Of a DNA stretch of 64,000 bases, positions 24,071 to 36,603 are shown piece by piece. Under the pieces are notes generated by a model. That model was not told where the DNA came from, searched no databases, and saw only the letters and a program-made list of their open reading frames with translations. The position numbers were made by a program, and so were the translations under genes. Every line of letters starts with the position of its first letter. The stretch's first letter is position 1. The stretch covers positions 16,531,487 to 16,595,486 of the forward strand of contig CM036622.1 of NCBI GenBank assembly GCA_020746105.1, read 5' to 3'. This DNA is from Trogon surrucura. Taxonomy: Eukaryota > Chordata > Aves > Trogoniformes > Trogonidae.

Positions 24071-25683
24071 CGGCCGGGCTGGCTCTGGCTGGGGCTCTGC
24101 GTGGGCTCCGGGTGGGTTGTGAAGAGAGCGGGGAACAGCTGGGTGATTCCAAACTGTGGAAATGTCTCCACTAGAGCAAGGGGAATTGTGCTTCAGCCAG
24201 CTTGCAGGCATATATAAATATTTGTGGCATAACTTGCATTATTATTGCAGCTCATCTGTAAACATTCAGTTGCTGATAGCGGGTTGGAAACTAGCACTTC
24301 TATAAGTTTCAGATTGTGCAGAAATGCAGGGATTTTTGTATTGGCTGACAATTAATGAAGGGCCCCATGCCTCTTCTGATAAGTAACTGTGGTGCTAAAT
24401 ACATGTGGGAACTGTGCAAGCCTTTGTGGTGAAGGCTGGGAGGAGAGGAGAATGCAAAGCCTGCCTGGCCGTGTGGGGAATTTCCTCGGAGCGTGCACAT
24501 ACCTTCTTTCTCCCATGTAGGTTTGTGTTTGAGCTTGCCCTTTCCTCTTCATGTGTTTCCATCTCTGCCAGCAGCTAAATGGAGAGGCTAATTTGAGAGA
24601 ATACTACAAGTAATTGCAGCATAATAATTGCACAGCTAACATGAGTCTTTCCCTTGTCCTGCCTGCTGCAGGAATCTGCGTGTCACTGCACGGGTATAGC
24701 TTGGCAGGGATTCTCTGTTTGCTTTTACCAAGAGGTCTACTACTTCGTTAAAGTAGCTGTTGCTTAGTGTCTTTCCTTTGTAGCTCTGTGCAAAAAAAAT
24801 CTTAGGTACATTTAGTAAAATTGTGACCTTGTTGTTGGAAGATGGTCCCCCTGCTCCAACCAAACTCAGTGGTTAAAAACAGAGACCCAAGTTGAGAATG
24901 TAAGCCAAAGTCAGGCCTACATTTAGGGGATAACAATCTGGAAAGTCTTTCCTCATCCTCTGCCTCCATGCAAGAGAGCAGCTACACAAATGGTTTGCAA
25001 AAGTGTCATTCTTTACGAAGAAATACTGCGCTTAATTAATTCTTGCTCCTGGGAGGTCAACCTGGGGCACTCATTATTGTCTTAATTGGTGATATAAATC
25101 CTGAGGCACTGGAAGGGAAGAGAGGGAAAAAACGATGAGCAGTTAACAACATATAGCCTTTTGGATAAATGCTAGCCAGTTGTACGACTGTCCTAGTGAC
25201 ATTTTATGGTGTTATTGGGTTATAGGTCTGATTCTCCACAAATTAGGTTAAAAGGAATTGATTTGCATAAACAAAAAATATAAGAAAGTAGAAAAATGCA
25301 GTAATTCATTCCTGAGTTCCCCATTAAACTGTGTGAAATAACTCAGTGTGCTGCAACTCAGAAAAATGTTTCTTTGATCTCCTGTTATTCGTATTAAATT
25401 ATATTCATTACTCTTCCCATCTGGAGTTTTGTAGCAGGCCAAAAATCATCCTACAGACATTACTGAAAGGAAGTTAACTGTAACTTTTTAATTGTATACA
25501 TTTTATCTCCTTTTTCTTTTTTTTTCTAATTTAAAGAAAGCAGATGGAAATGCATACCAGTGCTTTCCTCTCTGTTTATATTACTGAAGTGGGGAAGCAG
25601 AAAATCTCAGCCTTTCTTTCCACTCACATATTGTTTCAAGGTGATGACTGTTCTGTCTGGAGACTTTGACATGTTTGCTAAAA

Positions 25684-25697
25684 AGGTCAGGAGTTCA
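25684..25697 (+). promoter_or_regulatory. DR2-type retinoic acid response element match
   Basis: AGGTCA-GG-AGTTCA on the + strand: both half-sites fit RGKTCA exactly, with a 2-bp spacer. The layout is that of known DR2 elements. It lies 7.0 kb upstream of the second zinc-finger exon. Function is untested. Confidence 0.45.
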
Positions 25698-26440
25698 GTG
25701 AAAATCGAAATTGTGGAGAAAACCATGCGCAGTCTTAGGGATGCTGTGGTACCCTTGCTGGAGAAATCTGGTTGCCGCAGATTTGCAGCTGATTAAACGT
25801 ATCTTCTCTGTTTTGCCAGTGGCTGCCTCTGACAGCTGGCCAGCAGAAGTGTTTCAAAGAAAAAAAAAAGAATCAATATTTTGGTGTTTTGGGGCCTGTT
25901 TTAACATTAAGATTTGTGAAATCAGAAGATACGTTGGCATGGAGCACCATGAAGGATGGGGTTCATTTCCAGCTTCACTGGTGGCCAAGGGCTAATTGGA
26001 ATTAGTAGCCACATGAATAATTTCCTTCAGGTTCTGTCTTCAAAATTGTTGGGTTTTTTTTTGTCCTCTGAGGCTTTTTTCACCTTAGAAACTATTAGGA
26101 TTTATCAAGTATGGCCTGCTCTGTGTTTGCTGGAGAATTTTTTGCAGTTGTGTGTGAGCATCCTGCTTTCGGTAGCTTAAGGAAGAGTGAGACTCTCCAC
26201 AACTTTGTGTCATCTGGGCCATTTTCTCTTTTTAAGGAATGAGAAATGAAACCTTTCAAATTTTTCCATTTGTGTAAAAGTAATGAAAAGAGAGCAGGCC
26301 TTTTTTTCCCTTTAGTGGGTTGCTCTTAGGTCCACAGGTCTGTATTCCCACATGTGAGACATGGGATAACACCTACTTATTTTTATGAAGTGTTTTGAGT
26401 TCTGTCAATTTTAAAAAACAAAACAACACAAGCAAAACAA

Positions 26441-26466
26441 CAATAACAAATTTCAATAACAAATTT
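26441..26466. repeat. two-copy tandem repeat, 13-bp unit
   Basis: CAATAACAAATTT is repeated exactly, at 26441-26453 and 26454-26466, following an AAAACAACA-rich stretch. Confidence 0.85.
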
Positions 26467-29400
26467 GAGTTTCTTGAAGGTTATGGGTGCTCTTCATCTG
26501 CAGAATAAATGGCTGGATAAGATGAAACGTGGATGGCGAGCAGAGAGTTTCTGCTGGAAATAACAGCAACGATGGACAAACCCAGAGCACTTCCCAGCCC
26601 TTCTGCTGCCGAGTGGCTGGCATCTCGAGGTGCTTTCTGCAAGCTATTGACATTTAACAGCATTTGCTCATTTGTTTTTGCAAAGATCTGCCAGTCCTGC
26701 CCTGACATACATCATCAGCACAATTTCCCTGCTTCCTGGCAGTGAGCCTTCCTCTTCTTATTGTTGTAGCTGCTTCCATTTTGTGCCGGCGGTGGTTTCC
26801 AGCCACAATGTCAGACAATTAATTTGTTTATTCTGCAAACCATGACTTCCAAAGCATGATAGACAGCATAGACATCCCGGAAAAATGCTGTGCAACTGGG
26901 AATACGCTCATTTTAGCTTCCTTTTAGATAGCTGCTTTGGCAGCTTTCATTACTTGTGGGGTCCTGTGTTCTGGCTGCAGCCATTTTACAGTGCCTTTTG
27001 TACTGTACGGAATCACTCAACAGCACGTGCTGGGGCTTTTAGGTCTTTTATAAGCCTTTCTGTGCAAGTCCAGTTGTGGGATTGCATGTTATCAAGGGCT
27101 TTCAGAGCAAAAATTCCTGGTTAACAGCTTAAAATTGTGTGTGTCTGCCCTAACCTGACCGCAGATCCCACCAGGACTTTGTGAGGAGGGGTATTTTGTG
27201 ATACATGTACTGCAAACCATGTTCAGTTCATGAATGTACCAGGACATTCTCCTGGGCACAGAGCAAAGGAGTTTTGTGCAGGTCTCCTCATTGAGATGTC
27301 TGCGTTGATACTCGGGAGAGAGCGGGAATGGGGTCGTTTTCTTGCCTAAGTACATTTGAGAGGGTTAGCAAGGACAGAGGGTAACTTGGGTGATTAAAAT
27401 AGACTGAAAAGAAGCTGTACATCACAAACAGATTTGTTTTTTTAAGAAGGTACATATTTGAACAGCCACTATCTCAGAATAAAGCTAATGGCAGAGATTT
27501 CAGGTATGTTACTGGCTGGATTTTCTTTTTGATTGTTACTGGTTTTTATCTTTCCCTTCAGAGCTCAGTCAGTCAGAGTTTATAAATGACTGATAAACTG
27601 TACCACAGAGAAGTCCTTCCTACTCCTTTGTTTCTTTTACGATAAAGCAGCAATCCACTTCACTCAGAAGCTTATTTTGCAAATTTACTAAAGAATGGCC
27701 TCTAAATCTGCAGGAGTCATAGCTGGCTGCCTGTGTTTGGGGGTAATCAAAGCTGAACCAGATGAACCGAGCAGGCAGTTCAAACAGATTGAGCTCGCAA
27801 TAGCCCTTCTCTGCTGATTACCCTGTCCCTCGCAGTGCAGGTTTTCAACTTGTAAGCCTACTACATCTGCAAATAAGATTTGGCATGCCCTACGCTGGCA
27901 AAATATTTTTAAGACGTCATTGAGATCAAATGATCCGTCTCCTCATGCAATGTGCATAACTTGAGCTATAAATCATCTGACTTGCCAGAATCAACTGGAC
28001 AGTGAAGGAGAGGCAGTTGTATAGATTCCCTATCAGGCATGTAGGGGTAGTAGTTCATGCTTACAAATCTGTAAGCATTCACAAGTTTAAGCACTTAACT
28101 TTATCTTGAGGGCTCATCCTTAATGATCTCCTTTGTATTGAGTTAGCCAGTGGCATAATGACATTCTAAATATTGCTGAAATAAATAATATTCTCTGTGG
28201 GCACTGCTGGTCTGTACTGAGCTCTCTAATTTTGACACAGTCACAGGCAAATACTACAAAAGTAAATGGCGAGTGGAGTGAGCTGGGTTTTTTTGGCATT
28301 GTGTTGAAGTTAGGTTGATTAAATAGATTATTTAGTTCTAAGCAATAGATCTAGTAAACTGGGTTTATTTGCTGCTTGATACATACATATCGTTTCACGT
28401 ATCACTCTCTGCTTTCCGTGCAGCAGATAAGATATCAACACAATTAAAAGTGAAAAATAATCTGTCTGCTCTGCCAGTGGTGGATGCTCAGAGAACACAC
28501 GCTGATACAATAGATTTCTGAATAATTTATACTCGGCATTTTTTCCTTGCACTCGGTAAATGAGGACGCCTAATGTGGCATGGTCAGAGTGATACTCTAT
28601 CTGTCATCCATTAAGATAACAAGATTGGTGGGCCTGGGAGGAGTGTGGCATGGTGCGCAGAAACGAGGAGATTAAAAATTGAAATGTTTGTCCAAAATGC
28701 TCTGTGTAAGGGACACTAATAAAAGCAGCTCAGGATGGAATTAATTTAAAAGTAAAACTTTTGCAAAGCTTTGTCTTTGTTAAAATAAAACCACAAGATC
28801 CATGTTCCTTTCGAAAGTTGTGGATAAAAGGAATATTAGAGCGAATCACTGTTCCTGATAGACCTTCAGTAGCTTCCTCTACTTTAAATTCAAGTACTTT
28901 GTAGATGCCGTTGAAAACAATTATGTATGACAGTATTGCTTTATGTCTCACACAATGAGAGGGTATATTCATAAGGCATTTTGAATTACAAAGAAAGAAT
29001 AATTTGTGCTTGTTTTTGGCAGAGGAATGTCTCATCTCCCATCACAGGGTGTTAATTTGGACAGGACGCTAAAATATTTGCATTAAAAATTGCTCATGTA
29101 AATATTCAGCCAAACAGATTTCTTTTGAGGTGAACGTATTACAGGAAGAAGTAGCTTGCTTTCCAGGAACCAGTAGGTGCTAGAAATTGATTAATTTATA
29201 AGCAGTGGTGGTTTGCTGTCTCCGAAGTTTCTGACAACTTCTTGAGGTTAGGTTGCATTCATATTTTCTTGAGTTTTGAAGAAACTGTTGGGGTTGGGAG
29301 ATTGGATTGAAACCATTTGGCTTGCTTCTATCTTTGCTGGTTTTAGTGAGTAGGCCAGTGTGTAATAGCTGTGCTCTCTGGAACCCAGCCTTGGAAGGGT

Positions 29401-32400
29401 TTAAATGTGCTTTTCTGTTAACTGGCCAGCAAGCGCCCGTTCTGCCCATCCCTGTGTCCTGTGGGGTTCCCTCTCGCTGCGGAGCTGTGGGTAACCAAAG
29501 CAGGTGAGGTGCAAACCTCTGCAGAGGGACAGACGGGACACTGTCTGGTTTTCAAACCCAGTGCCAGATTCTGGAAATGTTTCTGGGCATGACCCTGCTT
29601 GCAGTGCCACCCAAAACTTGTGACTCGACGGCGTCAGGTTACGGAGGTGGCCGGAGAAGCCGAACCCAGCAAGTGCTCCTCGCCCGCTGGTGCTTGAACT
29701 CCTGTCACCCCCCCTATGGCAGCTTTGGTTCGGGGTTTATATGCAAAGAAACAAAATGATATTTACAATCTGGGCATTTTTCTTAGAGGAAAATTTAAAG
29801 ATCAAATTTTTTTTGTTGACATAACAAATCTGTGTAGAAGTAATATGCCCGTGTTACCTTCGAGAAGAGTAATTGGAGAGTGGGCGCTAACATACTGTTG
29901 AGAAGCATGCACTTAGTTTTCAGCAGGACTCCATTATAGCTTTTTTTACCTGAATATTTTATGCGAACAGTTTAATTTTTCTTTTGGTTTCATGAGTGAC
30001 TCGAAGAAGAAAGTCAAATACAGGTGTTAAAAAGTAATTTGTAAAGCAACAGTCTAAGCTTCCACAATTAATGTCCTCATTTATTGTCTTTCACTCTGTG
30101 CAGGACATTGCCTGGGGAGGCTAGGCTGTTGAAAAAACTGTTTTCATTTCCACACAGAGATCTGGTTTTTTTCTGAGTTTGTTCTTCTTAAGCCTATTGT
30201 ATTAGTCATGAGTTTACACTTACTGCCTGCAGAAATTGGATCACCTTTTTCTGTTGGGCTGTGTGGTCAACTTCTTATGGTAAGGACTGGGTCAGCCTCC
30301 TCTGCTTTTCTTCCTGCTGGCCTGTAATTAAACCCAAGGTTAAAAGGGTGCAGAACCTGCATCTAAATATCAGAACAACTGATAAATCAGTGGGTACCAT
30401 TGGCTGCTGATTATATTTTGGTGAAGTACAGGTATGTTTGGAGGAGGCTGTTTCCTCTTCCCTGCATTGGGTGACACTTTTGAAGCTTCTATTTCTAGTG
30501 TCTGTGTCAGTAAACCAGGAGCCTCTTGAGCATGTATGCACAGCAGCCCCTGCCCCAAAGTGTGTGCAGGTGAAGAGAAGGCTTTGGGGGCTGGTTTCTT
30601 TAAATTACTCCATTTTTTCAGTGTAGTGAGATAGTTGCTGCATTAGAGGGTCATCTTTATTCCTTTGGGCCACTTTGTTTCTTGCCCGGTCAGGCTGATG
30701 GTGGGAGAGTTACTCCATTGGTGGCCGTGGGTGTGGGTTTATGTGCTGGATTATGCTGGGGCGGCTGCAGAGGAAGCTACGAGTTTTGGCTTCCCTGGTC
30801 CCTTTCCAGCTAAAAAGTGGTGATGAATAAGCCATATAGAGACCCTTGAACTAGCCCATCTCACACTTCCTGCCTGTTGAATTAAACTAAAAATAGGTGC
30901 CACAGACTTCTCACAGTTCTGATTAGCATCCTAAGCAATTACCGCAGAGCTGGGCATTGCAATTAGGGGAATATCAAAGCAAGAAAGTAGTAAGTGAATA
31001 TTACCATAAATCATCATCTTGGCAAGTAAACGAATGTACATACGCTCGCTGTACTTTGCATTGCAAAGATTTAAGGAGTGCATTAATGATCAAAAGTGTG
31101 GAATATAAAACAGCAGGTCTTAATTGTATAAACAAATAGCTTTAAATTCTTCTTCTGTATCCAGTAGCTTAAGGAAAGAAGCGAAGAGTTTTTGATTACC
31201 TCTTTGATGGTAGTATTAAGTATCTCCTAAATCAGAGGAGCTAACCTCAGGATGAGACTTGCCTATGCGAGAGCTGCAAAAAGCTATTGCCAGGGGTTAC
31301 GTGATTAAGGAGGCATTTTTCAGTTCTGAGTGAATTTGAGGTATTTTCGTAACGTTAGCATCTATAGCATGTTGGGTGTGCAAGGAATTTATGACCAGCC
31401 CTTACTGACTGTGCCTGCCCTGCCACTCCCTGATTGTACGGCCAGAAACTCCCAGTTAAGTCTGAACGGTAGGGTTTTGGGCTTTTGAACTACTTGCATC
31501 TCTTGATGAGCGCTTCTAGGAGAGCCAATTTTATAGCTCACCATGATTGCATCTTTAGACAAATGCATTGTGGGCACAGAGCTACAGTCTGTGGTATCAA
31601 GTTTACCACTTTCCTGTAGGGTGTAAACATGTGGCAGGTTGAAGAGTTATAACCTCTCAAGTCCTCCAACAAATATTAAATTGTTAACTATTCTTCCATA
31701 ATGCTGCGTTGTTGACTGAATTTTGACCCTCGTGCTTGCACTGAAACCATTTTCAAAATCTGAGTGAGAAGGTTAAATAGTACTGTCAAATTTCCAAATG
31801 TCTGTTGCAGAAATACTTTTGCTGAATATCTGTGCTTAAAATAATCCTCTTTTTCTTTCTTCATTAGTATATATGATATTATCTCAAGCTTGGAGTTTAG
31901 TGCAGATGAAGAAATTAACTTGGTTTTGCCTTTTTTCCGTGCCAACCAAACTTACCATTTATGGCCGTTTTTCTCTCTTTTACTTGCCAAAGGAGGAATC
32001 CAGTCAAATGGTGTTCCTTAGGTACAAACCAGACCTCTAGTTTTCTCTAATTTCTGTTCAAGAGCATTGTAATTACTTGATTATTTTCACAGCTGTACTG
32101 GAATAAGAAAAAAATGCTATAATTGGCAACTTTTACAATTTCACAACTCAATAACCTGATGCTGGAACTTTTCCACCTGCAGAAGCCTCATTAATTGCTG
32201 TTGCAGTTTCAGCAGCTAAGAGACCTGGGTTTCAAATTATTTCTCTTTTTACATGCAGCCTTCGAACTAGAGAATCTCAGCAGTAACAGAAATAGGATCT
32301 TCAGGCTGAATGAGGCTGTCGGTTGCTGGAGGAGTGTTTGACTTCTAAGTGGATCGTTGAGAAGGCTGTGGTTTACCCAACTTGTTACTATGTCCATAAG

Positions 32401-32701
32401 GCTAAACCATTTTTGTTTGAGCTTTTTTGTAAAATCTGGGACTTCATTTCCTGAATGCTCTTACTAGTTCTAGTTTTGTTTAATTTGGCCTTAGGTTGCA
32501 TTATTCAATTAGCTTTTATTTAAGAGATGAGTCTTATGTTGCAAGAAACGGTAGTAAATTGTAATAAGTTAGTCTTTAAAGATGCCATACTCCAGCCGTA
32601 ACTTTGAATTTATTCTGTTATTTTAAAGCAAAGTTAGTGCCTGTCCCTAAAGGTTATGGGAACCTCAAAAGTTTATTTGATTTCTTTTTTTTTTTTCTTG
32701 A

Positions 32702-32884
<183 letters not shown>

Positions 32885-35800
32885 TAACCTACGTATATGT
32901 GGCAGTCCTAAGGGAGAAGAACGTTATGAAATTACGTGATCAAAGCCAGTATCCGCATTCACATTTAGGGAAAGGGGTATGAATTTTGCACACAACTTCA
33001 GACCTGCACTTTCCGAACTTCTGAGGTCTTAACCTTTGCAGCCTAAATGCCATCAGTTAAGAACCTAGAGCGCAACGCACAGCCTGCATGGCGTGGCCAC
33101 GCTGTGTGGGGACACCCAGGTGGGTAATTTTGCCGGGTTTTCTAAGAGAACAAACCCACAGATACTTGCTTTAGGATCGGGTTATGTCCTGTCTGGTCTA
33201 GAAATGGTTTCTTGGGGAAGGGTGTAGGGGGAACTGCACTGGCTTCTTAGCTCTGCAGACCAGCTCACGGCTTTGCTGGGCTGGGTGTCACTTCATGAGG
33301 GCTTCCCGCTGGCTGTCAGGCAGCCTTCTTCTGCCTCAATTCTTACACTTTCTCCCTTGTGCCAGTGCAACTGCTCGTGCCTGAGGCCCTTCTTTTAGGG
33401 GTAGTACCAATTTGTGCCATTTTGTAAATCTGACACTACGATGGCCCTGGGTCTTCTGGCTGGAGCCTCTTTGAAAGATGAAGCCATCTGGCAAATCCTC
33501 TTCTAAGCCTGTGAAGACAGTAAACTCTGTACAAGTGCTGTTGAGTGCACAATAAACCCCAAAGGATTTTCCTCTCCCTCCTTTTCTAGAAATCTCCATT
33601 TTGCCCTTTAAATTAACATTTTAAAATATTTAGGTAGAAATCTGTGATTTTTCTCTTTTTCCAGTTTATTGATATCCCTGTCAAGCATGAAAATTTAGCT
33701 AAAAAGAGTTCTTAAATTCCTATGGGGTAATGCTTCTGAAACTTTCGTATTTTTGGCTGGAGTGATTGCAGTAGCAAAAGAGTCTTTGAGGTGGTGATTT
33801 GTTTGATTATGAAGTTTTTTACCTCTATTGGTGGTGTTCCTGATTTCAGGAGGTCGATTCCAATAATAAACATTACAGAAATTTGCAGTGTGTGCATAAA
33901 AGAGGGGGAAAAATTGCCTCCCAAAAAAATGACACTGATGAGACATTTGTGAATGAACTGTAACTTAAACCAGTTCTCATCTTCAGCATTTCTTCTTCCC
34001 AAATTGCGCGGAACTTCCCAGTAGTTCCCTTCTCCATACTTGGGCAGGAGCTGCAGAGGTGCCAAAGTCACACTGGTCCCTCCTGGTTGCATCCTATTTC
34101 TCTCTCCCACCATCTTCTTCCTTTCCTCTCGAAGGAAGAGTATTGAGGAGCGCGTTTAGGATCACTCTGCAGTGTTTCCAACTCTTTTTCCTAGAAATCT
34201 GAAACTGGTTATTGAAAAGGGCCAACAGCAACTTTCAAGCAACTAGGGGAGAAGGTTTTAGGATTTCCGTGTTTTCACTGTCCTTGTTGGGTTTTCTAAT
34301 TTTCTCCTGTGCCTGAAGTACACTTTTCTGTACTTATGTATGGATTTACTGGAATGGAGACTATGATGGGAATAAAGGAGAAGACAGGCGGAATACAGAG
34401 AGGCACAAATATGTAAGATAGAATGAGGAGGATATTAATATTAGTAGGTATTCGACCACATATATACCTGTGCACAAGAACCTTTTTTCCCTTGATAAAA
34501 ACAGCATGATACAGTTTGGAAGAAAAGAAAAAAACACTTTGCTCACCTGAGGGCTTGTTGGTCTTGAATTCTTAAGGATTTTATTGCTGACGTGAAGTAG
34601 TAATCTTGTTAAATGCCATAACGTCACATCAGAGTAGGTTTTGGAAATACCAGCAGTATTTCTAACATGTTAACCAAAGTTACTTGGGGTAAAGTATAAA
34701 GACTTACTGCTTTTTAGGTCATGAATTGTTTTCTCTCATGGCATAGCTGGAGCTCGGCCAGCCAGAATCAAGGTTTTACTCTATTTCCTTGGGTGAACTG
34801 AGTGAAATTGCCCTGTGGCAGTTGCCTTTATCTCAAAGCACTACAGGCAGTGTAAGGGGGATGGCAAATTGGAGGGGGAACAGAGGATACTGGGGAGAAG
34901 TGAGCGATGTCCTCTAGCTGCATTTCTGTAGAAGGCATTTCCAAAGGGGTAGAGGAATTATTTTAAATGTCATCAATTTGAATGCAGCGTGTCTTGTCTT
35001 CTGGGTTTAAGAACTAAGTTTGAAGTTACTCCGTGTTGTCCCTTCATAAACAGGAGCTTTTAATCTCTTAAGAGATTTTTAAAACTGTTTTCTTATCTGA
35101 CCTTCTTTCATACATGTTTCCAGGTTTCAACTCCATTTCTTTAGAATTTTATGTAAACAAAGGCACATTTGTCAGCGGGTTTTTTCTTACCAGACAGAGG
35201 TTTTTCTTTTCCCCCAGTACCATATTCACATTTCGTTTTTCTGTCTTAACAGTTCTGTTGCCTTGTAACATGAAAGCCATGAACAAAGGGCAGCAAAAAT
35301 ACCAGAAAAATCTCCTAGGGAAACATCCTACAAATGCTCAAACCAGTCCCAAATGGGGAAGGTAAACGTGGTGGGCAGTGCAAATAGGAACCCCAAGGTC
35401 TGTTCCCAGGAGCTAAGGAGAAGCAAATGCATACTTTCAGTATACAGAATAATGTGTGCTTAAACACTACAGCCCTGTGTTTATTTGTTCTGCCTTTAAA
35501 GGGCATGTAAAAGTACTTGCATATGCGACTCCATTTGAGCTTAATGAGCGTTACACACAAATATCAGAGATGAGATTAGAGCTGGCTACCTAACCAGTAT
35601 GCTAAGTAAGGTTTTAATAAGAGTGGAGGTACAGAAGAGAAGAGATACTGAACATTTCTTGTAAGCTTTTATCTTGTTTTAGCGGATGAAGTGAGATGAT
35701 GAAAGAATGCACCAAATTTGCATTTCTTTATAGCTTGTTTTGTTCACGTAGAGGGAAAAAAGGTTATCTTCCACCCCATGTTACTGCCCGATCTGATCAA

Positions 35801-36327
35801 GAGAGGTCAATAACAAGACTGCCTCCAGGGCAGGAGCGGAGCTATTTGCCTTGTGATAATATCTGCAAGACCCGCTGAAACTGGATCCCACTAGTGTAGG
35901 GACTGTCTTTCATTGTGCAGTCACTGTCCCAGAAAGTTTGTGCTGCAAACAGACAGGACAAAGGGTGTGAGGCGAAACGACTTAGTGATGATTGTCTTAT
36001 CCTGCAACAGGGCAAAACACAGCTTGATGTAAAGCTCTACTGCCTTTCATCTGATCCCCCTCCTTCAGAAACTCCTGAGCTTGTGTCCCTGCAACCTGAG
36101 CTGCAGTCTCAGTGTGACAGCCTGGAGCCAGCATGTCCACCAGCGCTGCCTCAGGATTTGGGTTTGCTGGGTGACTGTCACGCATCAGCTCATGAGCGGG
36201 TGCTCAGGAGTGTGTAGGTGCAGCTGAGGCTCTGATCCTCACTCCAGACCATTTACATCCTTCGTACCTTTGCAGCCTGTTAATATTTTCAATTAAGACG
36301 TAGAGACAAATGGTGACCATAGAGGAT

Positions 36328-36353
36328 TCTTTTTTTTTCTTTCTTTCTTTTTT
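36328..36353. repeat. T-rich / (CTTT)n simple repeat
   Basis: A T-run followed by CTTT units on the + strand. Confidence 0.85.
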
Positions 36354-36440
36354 GCTGCTGAAGTGAGAAGGCTGCTCTGGCTGACCGTGGTTCATTATGT
36401 GATGGAGAGCCTTAGGAAACTAACCTTTGCCCTTCCATTA

Positions 36441-36603
36441 CGTGATCTCTAAGCTGATTTCGAAGCACCATCCTTGGCCTGACCCCAGGTGTCAGCGAGA
36501 AGTGCGCTGTTGCCTGGATGCACGAACCCGGGTCCTCAGGAGCTGGCGAGGGGTCACGCGTCCGGCGCTGCCTCCCGCAATTACGAGAGCACACAGGAAG
36601 CCG
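36441..36603. promoter_or_regulatory. CpG-rich patch
   Basis: I count 14 CpG in about 163 bp, densest in GGTCACGCGTCCGGCGCTG. It lies 3.6 kb after the second zinc-finger exon. No linked exon or transposon is seen. Confidence 0.35.
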
